Below, piece by piece: positions 53,489 to 61,697 of a stretch of 64,000 nt of DNA. The stretch lies in contig NZ_CP166840.1 of the NCBI RefSeq assembly GCF_041346925.1, forward strand, positions 1,488,001 to 1,552,000, given 5' to 3'. This stretch comes from Agaribacterium sp. ZY112 (GTDB lineage: Bacteria > Pseudomonadota > Gammaproteobacteria > Pseudomonadales > Cellvibrionaceae). The notes under the pieces are model-generated. The model had not been told where the DNA came from and did no database searches. It was given only the letters and a program-made list of their open reading frames with translations. Each line of letters opens with the position of its first letter. Position 1 is the stretch's first letter. The position numbers were made by a program, and so were the translations under genes.

Positions 53489-54301
53489 TTAAGGATTGGA
53501 AAAATCGGACATCAGCGAGTGTCGTAAGTTGTGTGGGCTAAGACCAAAGCTGCTCTTAAAGGCGTTGATGTAGTGAGCCTGATCGTAGAAACCATGCTGG
53601 TTTGCAAGCTCGGCAGTACTACTGGTTTGTTGGAAGAAGTGCTTGGCTGCGATTTGGGTTTTTATTGTTTGTAATAGGCGCTTACTTGTTAAGCCAGTAG
53701 CTTGTGTCAGTTTGCGATTTAGATGTCGGCTGCTGAGGCCGGCTTGTTGAGCGAGTTGCTGCACTCTTAATTCACTACTAAAACGAAAAACTTGTTGCAG
53801 GCAGAAGTCGATAACATCTGTTTTAAGCGGTTGGAATTGGGCTAACAGGTTTTGCTCAAGGCTGTGAAAACGTTTAATGATGCTGTTGTGTGAGAACAGC
53901 TCATGGTGCAATTGGGCTAGTTTGGCGCAGCCTAAGAAGTTCACGTCGACGTAAGTACCACTGACTTCTTGTAGATTAACTTTAAAAAAATGGCGCAGTG
54001 CTCCTGGATAAAAATGCACGCCGAGATAGGCGCCAGCTTCTGGCAATAAAAGTTCGCTGGCAGCGTATTGTGTACCACCAAAAAACACGCCATTTTTTGA
54101 GAAAAATAACGCTTGTGTTGCATCAGCCGCAATAGGGTAGGGGGTGGCTTTAGTGGTGCTTATTTGTAGGTAGCTATGAATATAAGGGCGTAAAACAGCA
54201 CACGGTTTCGTGTGCTGATAGTCTAATCCATACTTCGTAAGCCCAGCTTTACTTAGCGTTGGCTGAAAGGGCTGGTAGATTATAGGCGTACTTATAGACA
54301 T
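53489..54301 (-). CDS. AraC-family transcriptional regulator
   Basis: 270 residues. The C-terminal AraC-type double helix-turn-helix contains VQQLAQQAGLSSRHLNRKLTQATGLT and ANQHGFYDQAHYINAFKSSFGLSPHNLR. The N-terminal ~160 residues match a DUF6597-type cupin-like sensor (PLLPEAGAYLGVHFYPGALRHFF). It lies 48 bases downstream of the cytochrome P450 gene on the same strand and so may regulate it. Confidence 0.88.
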   Translation of the reverse strand: MSISTPIIYQPFQPTLSKAGLTKYGLDYQHTKPCAVLRPYIHSYLQISTTKATPYPIAADATQALFFSKNGVFFGGTQYAASELLLPEAGAYLGVHFYPGALRHFFKVNLQEVSGTYVDVNFLGCAKLAQLHHELFSHNSIIKRFHSLEQNLLAQFQPLKTDVIDFCLQQVFRFSSELRVQQLAQQAGLSSRHLNRKLTQATGLTSKRLLQTIKTQIAAKHFFQQTSSTAELANQHGFYDQAHYINAFKSSFGLSPHNLRHSLMSDFSNP

Positions 54302-54349
54302 AAACTAAGGTACTCGCAAAACCCGCAGGTGATGGGTTTGACTCAGTGA

Positions 54350-55759
54350 TTAACGCGGATATAGGTCTACTCTAAGCCCTTCAGGTTGTAAGGTAAATTT
54401 AATACTGTCTTGAGCTGCATGACTGTCGGCGTTGCGTTCAAAGCGATAGTGGCGAATCAGCTCGATAAGTGCCAAGCGCATCTCCACTAAAGACAGCTGG
54501 CGCCCAGGACACAAGCGTGCACCAAAACCAAAGGGCATTAATTGGCTGGCTGTAGCGCGGCTGTTTTCCATGTTTAACCAGCGCTCCGGTTTAAATGCTT
54601 CGCAATCGGGGAAGAGTTGCTCGTTATAAGCTTCGCCACTTAAAAGGCATACAAGGGTTGTGCCCGCAGGACAGTGATGGCCTTTGATCTGTTCGTCTTT
54701 AATTGGTTCGATATAAAGATGTGGTGCTACCGGTTTTAAACGCATGGTTTCGTGAAGCACCGCTGAAATCAGAGGAAAACTTTCCAGCTGTTCAAGGCTG
54801 ATAGGGCCATTACCATTGGTGTGTGTTTGCACTTCTTGATAAAGCTGTTCTTGTAGCTCGGGTCGTTCAACTAAGAAGTCTATCGCCCAGGCAAGTGTGT
54901 TGGCGGTGGTGTCTTCACCGGCAAGTAAAAGCGTAACAACATTGGCAAATAGCTGCTCATCAGTGAAGTGCTCGCCGTCTTCGTTTTCGGCCAAGATCAT
55001 TGCTTCGAGCAGGTTCTCGGCTTGCTCAAAATCTTGCCTTTGCTCGCTCTCTAGTTTCATTCGGGCCTGCTCAATAAAACCATTGACTGCGTGCCTAACC
55101 TCACTGAGAGCGGCGTCGAGTTTCTTGTCTCGCTCTAATTTAAACCAACGCCAATAAGGTAGAGGTGCTCGCAGTCGATAGCTGAGCATAGGGAAGATGA
55201 CGTTGAGTTGATCTTGTAGGTAGTGTTCGTCACTGGCAAGCGTATTCACGTCTATACCAAAGGCCAGTGATGAGGTGACATCGACGGTGTAGGCCATCAA
55301 TATATCTTGGATATCGATGTTTTGTGTTTGCTTATTTAAGCTGCCAATTAATCGCTGTGTGATTTCTTCAATCTTAGGGTAGAACGCTTTGATCTTACTG
55401 GGTTTAAAGGCTGGGTTCATAAGTAAGCGCTGACTGCGCCACTCTTTTGCTTCTGCACTAAAGACGCCGTGAATGCCCATTTCACTAAACATGGTTTCCA
55501 TCACTTTGGCGCGGCGAAAACGCTCTGGACGGTTTTTCATAATGTGTTTAACGGTATCGGCATCTTGCACAATGACCATGTTTTTATGCATGAAGCGAAT
55601 ACGAGCAAAGCCGTTAAACTCGCGAGCCACACCATAAAAGAAGTCGTGTACACACTTGCTATCGAACTGGCCTAGGTTGCCTTTAAGCCAGTGACGTTTA
55701 GGGCCAGCTAGGGTTTTATACGAAGGGGCGGAGATGGAAGGTGCTGAAGTGCTGCTCAC
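54350..55759 (-). CDS. Cytochrome P450
   Basis: 469 residues. The oxygen-binding I-helix motif reads LLLAGEDTTANTLAW, the K-helix ExxR appears as LHETMRLKPVAP, and the heme loop is PFGFGARLCPGRQLSLVEM with the thiolate Cys. No membrane span at the N-terminus, so it is a soluble class I type that depends on ferredoxin partners; none are adjacent. Substrate unknown; the fold resembles CYP102/CYP4-like fatty-acid hydroxylases by I-helix context only. Confidence 0.9.
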   Translation of the reverse strand: MSSTSAPSISAPSYKTLAGPKRHWLKGNLGQFDSKCVHDFFYGVAREFNGFARIRFMHKNMVIVQDADTVKHIMKNRPERFRRAKVMETMFSEMGIHGVFSAEAKEWRSQRLLMNPAFKPSKIKAFYPKIEEITQRLIGSLNKQTQNIDIQDILMAYTVDVTSSLAFGIDVNTLASDEHYLQDQLNVIFPMLSYRLRAPLPYWRWFKLERDKKLDAALSEVRHAVNGFIEQARMKLESEQRQDFEQAENLLEAMILAENEDGEHFTDEQLFANVVTLLLAGEDTTANTLAWAIDFLVERPELQEQLYQEVQTHTNGNGPISLEQLESFPLISAVLHETMRLKPVAPHLYIEPIKDEQIKGHHCPAGTTLVCLLSGEAYNEQLFPDCEAFKPERWLNMENSRATASQLMPFGFGARLCPGRQLSLVEMRLALIELIRHYRFERNADSHAAQDSIKFTLQPEGLRVDLYPR

Positions 55760-56125
55760 AGGTTTAGCCTTAAGTCCGTTTATTGTTAGGGCACTAAATA
55801 TTGCTGACTAGTTAGGCCTTGCCTTCAGGGTGCTTTGAACAAGGCTCAGCGACACCGAGGTCGCTGCGCAGCCCCCAGGGATTGGGTTCACGGCGTCTTG
55901 AGAAAGGCACTCTGCGGGTGAGGCCGGCCTACGAAGCGCGGTGCTTCACATTTAAGCCAGTTCTATTGTGCTTATTTATGGCGCAAGTGTAACAGAGCCC
56001 GCCTTTACTTTTCTGTTTACGGTCTCGCTTGTCACACATGCTTATAAACGGCTGCTGATTGATGCCAGCAATGGCATCTGTTATAACGCTTGGCGACTAA
56101 TAACACATAGATTCGATTACCTGCG
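55760..56125. other. Intergenic region with REP-like element
   Basis: No gene is visible. The part near 55848-55905 carries a hairpin AGCGAC-ACCGAG-GTCGCT (55848-55865) followed by GCGCAGCC and a TTCACGGCGTCTT box that recur near 61051 in the same order. The right half before parC should hold its promoter. parE is not upstream. Confidence 0.55.
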
Positions 56126-58372
56126 ATGTCCAGCGATACGATTTTTGCCGACGAGCAAATAGAGCTCAAAGCCTATACCGAAAAAGCCTACCTTGATTAT
56201 TCCATGTACGTGATCCTCGATCGCGCACTGCCGCATGTCGGTGATGGTTTAAAACCCGTGCAGCGCCGCATTATTTATGCGATGAGCGAACTCGGTTTAA
56301 AGGCTTCTGCAAAGTACAAAAAATCCGCCCGTACCGTAGGTGATGTTATCGGTAAATATCACCCTCATGGTGATAGTGCTTCTTATGAAGCGATGGTCTT
56401 GATGGCGCAGCCTTTTAGTTATCGCTACCCCTTAGTTGATGGGCAGGGCAACTGGGGGTCTCAGGATGACCCTAAATCTTTTGCGGCCATGCGTTATACC
56501 GAAGCCCGCTTGAGTAAATTTACTGAGGTGTATCTCAGTGAGTTGGGTCAGGGCACCGTTGAGTGGTCGCCAAACTTTGATGGCACTTTAGATGAACCCA
56601 AGGTCCTACCTGCGCGAGCGCCAAGTGTCTTGTTAAATGGTGTAACGGGCATTGCTGTTGGTATGGCAACCGATATACCGCCTCACAATTTACGTGAAGT
56701 GATCGCCGCTACCGTGCACTTATTGGAAAACCCTAAGGCGACCGTGCCTGAGCTGTGTGAATTTATCCTCGGCCCAGATATGCCGACCGATGCCGAGATC
56801 ATTACGCCTAAAGCCGACATTCAAAAGCTATATGAAACCGGTCGTGGCTCCTTAAAGATGCGAGCGCTATGGACGAAAGAAGATGGCGATATCGTGATTA
56901 CGGCTTTGCCGCATCAGGTCAGCGGCGCCAAAATTCTTGAGCAAATCAGTGCGCAAATGCAGGCTAAAAAGCTGCCTATGGTGACGGATTTACGCGATGA
57001 AAGTGATCATGAAAACCCGACCCGCTTGGTGATAGTGCCTAAGAGCAATCGCATAGATGTCGATGCGCTGATGGCTCACTTGTTTGCCACCACTGACCTT
57101 GAGCACAACTACCGTGTCAATATGAACCTGATTGGTATTGATGGGCGTCCAGCGGTGAAATCCATCGATAAGATACTTGGCGAGTGGTTGAGCTTCCGCA
57201 TGCAGACCGTGCGCCGACGTTTGCAGCATCGCTTGGATTGGGTGGATAGACGTCTACATATGTTGGATGGCTTGTTAATCGCCTTCCTTAACTTGGATGA
57301 AGTTATTCACATCATCCGCACAGAAGATAAACCCAAAGAAGAGCTAATGAAGCGCTTTGATCTGACCGAAGATCAAGCCAACTACATTCTCGATACGCGC
57401 TTGCGTCAATTAGCGCGTCTTGAAGAAATGAAGATTCGCTCAGAGCAAGATGAGTTAAACCAAGAAAAAGATAAGCTTGAGCAAACGCTGGGTTCTGAGC
57501 GCCGTATGAAAACGCTGATTCGCAAAGAGTTAGTGGAAGTTGGCAAGGAGTATGGTGATGAGCGTCGTTCGCCTATCGTTGAGCGTGAAGAGTCCCAGGC
57601 ATTCAGTGAAACTGATTTGCTGAGCTCGGACCCGATTACGGTTGTTCTATCTGAGCGCGGTTGGATTCGCTCGGCCAAGGGCCACGACATCGATGCAACA
57701 ACACTGAATTATAAAAGCGGTGATGAATTCCGTTTTGCCGCCAAAGGTAAGAGCAACCAAAACGCAATTTTATTAGATAGTTTTGGCCGCAGTTATAGCT
57801 TGCCGGCTCATACCTTACCTTCGGCAAGAGGGCAGGGTGAACCTGTAACGGGGCGCTTGAACCCGGCAAGTGGTGCAAGCTTTGAAGGGCTGTTAATCGG
57901 TGAAGAAAAGCAGCGAGTCTTATTGGCTTCGGATGCTGGTTATGGCTTTATCACTACATTGGCTGATATGCATAGCAAAAATAAAGCGGGTAAGGCTTGT
58001 TTAACGCTGCCTAAAGGTGCGCGAGTTTTACCTCCTCGCTGCTTTGAAAAGGTTGAAGATGCTTGGTTGGTGGCGATTACCAACGAAGGGCGAATGTTGC
58101 TTTTCCCTGTTTCTGAGTTACCTCAACTCGGTCGTGGTAAAGGTAATAAAATTATTGGTATTCCTAGTGCACGAGCGGCCTCACGCGAGGAACTTGTTAT
58201 TGCGCTTGAGGTCATAAGCTCAGATCAGATTCTGCAGGTTTATAGTGGCAAACGTCACTTGAGTATGAAATTCAAAGATCTGGAGCACTATCTTGGTGAG
58301 CGTGGTCGTCGGGGCAATAAACTGCCTCGTGGTTTTCAGAACGTCAGTTCAGCTGAAGTTCTAGAGCGTTAG
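56126..58372 (+). CDS. parC: DNA topoisomerase IV subunit A
   Basis: 748 residues, family length. Breakage-reunion domain motifs: [29 protein letters not shown] and the catalytic Tyr in [14 protein letters not shown] (about residue 122). The C-terminal six-bladed beta-pinwheel is visible as repeated [19 protein letters not shown] and [13 protein letters not shown]. It decatenates daughter chromosomes together with ParE, which is not in the window. In quinolone-resistance terms the region around Asp84/Ser80 reads [10 protein letters not shown]. Confidence 0.96.
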   Translation: MSSDTIFADEQIELKAYTEKAYLDYSMYVILDRALPHVGDGLKPVQRRIIYAMSELGLKASAKYKKSARTVGDVIGKYHPHGDSASYEAMVLMAQPFSYRYPLVDGQGNWGSQDDPKSFAAMRYTEARLSKFTEVYLSELGQGTVEWSPNFDGTLDEPKVLPARAPSVLLNGVTGIAVGMATDIPPHNLREVIAATVHLLENPKATVPELCEFILGPDMPTDAEIITPKADIQKLYETGRGSLKMRALWTKEDGDIVITALPHQVSGAKILEQISAQMQAKKLPMVTDLRDESDHENPTRLVIVPKSNRIDVDALMAHLFATTDLEHNYRVNMNLIGIDGRPAVKSIDKILGEWLSFRMQTVRRRLQHRLDWVDRRLHMLDGLLIAFLNLDEVIHIIRTEDKPKEELMKRFDLTEDQANYILDTRLRQLARLEEMKIRSEQDELNQEKDKLEQTLGSERRMKTLIRKELVEVGKEYGDERRSPIVEREESQAFSETDLLSSDPITVVLSERGWIRSAKGHDIDATTLNYKSGDEFRFAAKGKSNQNAILLDSFGRSYSLPAHTLPSARGQGEPVTGRLNPASGASFEGLLIGEEKQRVLLASDAGYGFITTLADMHSKNKAGKACLTLPKGARVLPPRCFEKVEDAWLVAITNEGRMLLFPVSELPQLGRGKGNKIIGIPSARAASREELVIALEVISSDQILQVYSGKRHLSMKFKDLEHYLGERGRRGNKLPRGFQNVSSAEVLER

Positions 58373-58541
58373 TAAGTCCTAGTTCACATTTCTGTTGTTT
58401 GCTTGGTATCGGCGCTTACTTCATTGTTAGCGCCGCGCTACTATCTGGCAAACGAAAAAAAGGCTGTCTAGAAAAACCTTGCTTATCGAAGCACAGAGGT
58501 TTTGTTGTTCTGGCAAAGCAGTGTAAATCGAAGGGGTTGTC

Positions 58542-58787
58542 ATGTCTGGTTTTAGACGTTTCGGCAGGAAGCCCACTGTGGGAGCAATTAGGCTCGAACA
58601 CGAAGCAATCGGCGAACTCGTAGCCGAGACTCAGGATGTGAGTGAAAGTGGTTTATTTGTACGTGGTGATCAATTCCGAGATCATTTGAATGTCGGAGAT
58701 AAAGTTGACGCGACCATAAAAGAAATTCCACACAAGATGAAAGTTGTACGCGTAACAGGCGAGGGTGCTGGTTTAGCGTACATATAG
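58542..58787 (+). CDS. PilZ-like c-di-GMP-binding domain protein
   Basis: 81 residues. It opens MSGFRRFGRKP..., with later SESGLFVRGDQF and GDKVDATIKEIPHKMKVVRVTG. The pattern resembles a minimal PilZ domain (the D/NxSxxG motif here reads DVSESGLF) although the leading RxxxR is not the usual form. It may bind c-di-GMP. A terminator follows. Confidence 0.75.
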   Translation: MSGFRRFGRKPTVGAIRLEHEAIGELVAETQDVSESGLFVRGDQFRDHLNVGDKVDATIKEIPHKMKVVRVTGEGAGLAYI

Positions 58788-58807
58788 CGGTTCTACTTGT
58801 GTATTCC

Positions 58808-58836
58808 GCTGCGCCGACTTGGCGCAGCATTTTTTC
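58808..58836 (+). terminator. Rho-independent terminator after the PilZ gene
   Basis: Perfect 8-bp stem GCTGCGCC/GGCGCAGC with loop GACTT, followed by ATTTTTT on the plus strand. It also lies 12 bases beyond the end of the facing minus-strand gene and could serve both. Confidence 0.88.
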
Positions 58837-58847
58837 CCATCTATTGT

Positions 58848-59492
58848 TTATTTCTGCTCATCAAACAACGACTGCAATGAATCCATGTATTTTTGAGTGG
58901 TTTCTTGGCTGGCCGGCTGTTGTTCAATGTGCCCTGCAACTTGTACTTCCGGCAAAGCAAACTGTTCACCAGCTCGAGCGCGTTCAACCATGCTTAAGTA
59001 GCGCTCTTTAAATACGGGAAAAGCGACATTTTCAGTGTTGCTCTGCAAGAAATGCCAGCCAATATCACGCCCCGTTAAATAGACTGCAGGGTGGCTCCAG
59101 TTTTGCTCGATTTTAGGTGAAGAGGCATTACAGGCTTCGGCATAGGCCGTGCGAACATCCGGCAGGGCTCGCTTGCTAACTCTCTCGCAGTGGTTGAGCA
59201 TGGTTTTTAAGGTGGGTAAGAACTCCGAGGTTTTTACCACAGCCATGGACGCTTCAAGTATGGTTTGAGCATCGTAGCTTTTTAGGTTTTCTAGCCATAA
59301 GCGTTTTACTGCAATAACATCACTTTCTTGAGCGTAAGCCTTAAAGAACTGGTTGTGATAGTTGCGTTTAAATAGAGCAAAAACCTGATTTAAAGCATCG
59401 ATCAAGGCGTGTTGTACCGATTGCTGAGCTGATGCTTGCGCTTGGCCCGAGGCTTTAGTTTGCCCAGCTTCGGTCTGTAAGTTCTTCTTCAA
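58848..59492 (-). CDS. Lambda P-like replication protein (helicase-loader candidate)
   Basis: 214 residues. The centre (NQVFALFKRNYHNQFFKAYAQ, then VKRLWLENLKSYDAQTILEASMAVVKTSEFLPTLKTMLNHCE) resembles Phage_lambda_P/replication P domains that bind DnaB helicase and recruit it to origins. No ATPase motif, in keeping with lambda P rather than DnaC. It overlaps the DnaT-like gene by 38 bases on the same strand, so the two are translationally linked. The setting is chromosomal, with no phage structural genes nearby. Confidence 0.78.
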   Translation of the reverse strand: MKKNLQTEAGQTKASGQAQASAQQSVQHALIDALNQVFALFKRNYHNQFFKAYAQESDVIAVKRLWLENLKSYDAQTILEASMAVVKTSEFLPTLKTMLNHCERVSKRALPDVRTAYAEACNASSPKIEQNWSHPAVYLTGRDIGWHFLQSNTENVAFPVFKERYLSMVERARAGEQFALPEVQVAGHIEQQPASQETTQKYMDSLQSLFDEQK

Positions 59493-60711
59493 GTCGAATC
59501 TCTCTTGTTGAGCGGCTGTTGGCGTTAGTATCTGCTGTCGCTGAGTCGTGACGTTGTGCCCACATGCGTTTTATATGCTGTAAATACTTGGTATTCCACG
59601 AGCCGCATAGCTGGCCTCGATCACGCCAATATATTACAAATTCTGCAATTAAACTCTTAGCGAAGTTTAAATCGATATTGGCTAAGCGCAATACATCAAA
59701 CACATCGCTGGATGGCTGCCAGTTTGCAGGCATAGGTCGAGGGTCGGTATTGTGTTCAATTGCCGAGGTGTATTTGGCCCATTGAATACGAACATGCTGC
59801 ACAAACTTGGTATTCCAAGTGGTGTGACTTTCACCGCGTTCACGCCAATATAAAATAAACTCGGGGATAGCATCTTCCACAAAAGCGCGCTTGATAGCTG
59901 CTTTTTCGACCAATATTTCCATGGCATCCAAGCTGGGTTTCCAGTCATGGCTGATAGGGTTTTGTTGCTCTTGGCGAAAGCGCAGGCTTTCGTGATCGCG
60001 CCATTTGCGAATACATTGCTGCATAAATTTACTGCCCCAGCTGTGGTGTCGCTCACCGCGCTCACGCCAGTAGGTTACAAACTCGGGCACTTGCTGAAGG
60101 GCAAAGTCACGCTGGATATTATGCTGGGCGAGTTGGCTGAGTGTGGTCTCATCGGGTCGCCAGTTTGGCGCAATGATGTTTTTACTTAAAAAGTGAGAGT
60201 GAGGTTCGCCGCGTGGTGTATTGGCTTGATTGCTTATTTGCCCCGACGCTGGAGTTTCCTGAGCTTGGGGGCGTTGCGCTTGGGCATAGTGTGGCTGTTG
60301 CTCTTGTGTATAGCCTTGTTCTCTGGGCTGGGTATTGACCACAGGAATACTGTGGGTGCTAAGAGGATTTTGCGCACTGCTTGTTGTTTGGTTTGTATTT
60401 ACTTGTTGCTCATTAAATGCAAATTGCAGCCGTTGGCAGCTTTCTAAAGGCGGTGAGTTAACAACGATGACGCCTTTTTCGCGTAAGTCAGTAATCAGTC
60501 TTTGTAAATCTCGATTTTGCCAAAAAGGAAATATCTGCTGCAGTTGCTTAAGGTTTAATTGGTACCAACGAAAACCACCGCTGATCTGGGCTTGTTCGCT
60601 CATTACGCGGTCATTTAGGCCAGCGAGCATGCAGGCCTGCTCTAAGCCAAGTGTGCTGGCTAGAGACGGGTAAATAAGTAGAGGCTTTTCAGGAATCAGG
60701 GAACTTGGCAT
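59455..60711 (-). CDS. DnaT-like primosomal protein with three tandem C-terminal domains
   Basis: 418 residues. The N-terminus resembles a winged helix of DnaT (LLIYPSLASTLGLEQACMLAGL ... LREKGVIVVNSP). A Gln/Thr/Pro-rich linker (about 105-170) leads to three repeats of about 55-80 residues: NWRPDETTLSQLAQHNI...EFVTYWRERGERHHSW, DWKPSLDAMEILVEKAAI...EFILYWRERGESHTTW and NWQPSSDVFDVLRLANI...EFVIYWRDRGQLCGSW. E. coli DnaT has one such ssDNA-binding domain. Three in a row should raise affinity for ssDNA. It precedes the lambda-P-like gene, mirroring E. coli dnaT-dnaC order. Confidence 0.85.
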   Translation of the reverse strand: MPSSLIPEKPLLIYPSLASTLGLEQACMLAGLNDRVMSEQAQISGGFRWYQLNLKQLQQIFPFWQNRDLQRLITDLREKGVIVVNSPPLESCQRLQFAFNEQQVNTNQTTSSAQNPLSTHSIPVVNTQPREQGYTQEQQPHYAQAQRPQAQETPASGQISNQANTPRGEPHSHFLSKNIIAPNWRPDETTLSQLAQHNIQRDFALQQVPEFVTYWRERGERHHSWGSKFMQQCIRKWRDHESLRFRQEQQNPISHDWKPSLDAMEILVEKAAIKRAFVEDAIPEFILYWRERGESHTTWNTKFVQHVRIQWAKYTSAIEHNTDPRPMPANWQPSSDVFDVLRLANIDLNFAKSLIAEFVIYWRDRGQLCGSWNTKYLQHIKRMWAQRHDSATADTNANSRSTREIRLEEELTDRSWAN

Positions 60712-61166
60712 GGGCGCTATTCTATCAGTTTGCTTTGCCTGCTAAGAACTATTTTCCAAGGAATCTGCTGGCTAATACGTCTTAGTTATGTGTCATTGCT
60801 TCGGCAGGGAGCAGCTAAGGGGCGCTCGGGAAATGCTGTAGACCCATCCATGCGGCAGCGCTTCCCTCAACCCCTTTTAGCTACTCCTTGCCTAGCGCAG
60901 TACCGTAATTTGAGAGCGCTGAAAGCCGCTTTCAAGTATGCAGGGCTTTTAGTGGATGAATTTATTCGGTTATAAGTAAGCTGTTTAAAAATAAGAGCTT
61001 AGATAGTGAGGGGCCTATCGAGGGTTTGGTGAAAAAGGTATGAGGGAAGCTCCACCGCATGGAAGCGGTGGCGCAGCCTACATGGAGGTATTTACGGCGT
61101 TTTCCGAATGCCTTTTCAGCAAGCCCCTATGGCACAATGCTTGAGGGCATAAAGCAGCAAATAAAA
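60712..61166. other. Intergenic region with REP-like element
   Basis: About 450 bases between divergent genes. It contains the second copy of a structured element: hairpin CCACCGC-ATGGAA-GCGGTGG (61052-61071) followed by CGCAGCC and TTTACGGCGTTTT, matching the copy near 55848. No convincing gene is seen; a short open frame at 61059 leads into the sigma gene. Confidence 0.55.
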
Positions 61167-61697
61167 ATGCGACAAATAGACGAACAATTAATACGAGATA
61201 GTCAGCGCGGGGATCGTGTCGCTTTTGCTCGCCTGTTGCATGTGATTTATGACCTGATTTACCGCTTTGCGCTGAAACTACTCGGCAAGGTTGAAGATGC
61301 TGAGGATCTGACTCAGCAGGCCTGTATTAAGCTGGCGAAGGTGATTAAGCAGTTCCGTTTTGAATCGGCTTTTAGCTCTTGGCTCTACAAGCTGGTTTAC
61401 AACCTCAGTCTCGATTGGCGGCGCAAGCAGGGGCGGCACAAGCTTGAGGCTATCGATGAAAGCTCAGCTGTTGCAGATAAGGCTAAGGGCGAGGCTCAAG
61501 TGGAGCTCGAACGAGTATTGGCGCTGGTCGATAAGATGGGTAAAGGCATGAAAGAAACCCTGATTTTGGTTCACGGTGAGGGCTGCAGCCACAAAGAAGC
61601 GGCTGAAATACTCGGGGTGAAAGAGAGTACGGTGAGCTGGCGCTTGCACGAAATTCGTAAACAGCTACAAATGCTGGAGGCGAACAATGAACGATAA
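61167..61697 (+). CDS. RNA polymerase ECF-type sigma factor
   Basis: 176 residues from the ATG at 61167; the frame is open 36 codons further, but that part is the repeat element and lacks homology. Region 2 (DSQRGDRVAFARLLHVIYDLIYRFALKLLGKVEDAEDLTQQACIKLAKVI, with WLYKLVYNLSLDWRRKQ) and region 4 (LILVHGEGCSHKEAAEILGVKESTVSWRLHEIRKQL) are clear. The next gene starts before the stop (11-base overlap), so it is co-expressed with a membrane VWA protein that may be its anti-sigma-like partner. Confidence 0.9.
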   Translation: MRQIDEQLIRDSQRGDRVAFARLLHVIYDLIYRFALKLLGKVEDAEDLTQQACIKLAKVIKQFRFESAFSSWLYKLVYNLSLDWRRKQGRHKLEAIDESSAVADKAKGEAQVELERVLALVDKMGKGMKETLILVHGEGCSHKEAAEILGVKESTVSWRLHEIRKQLQMLEANNER

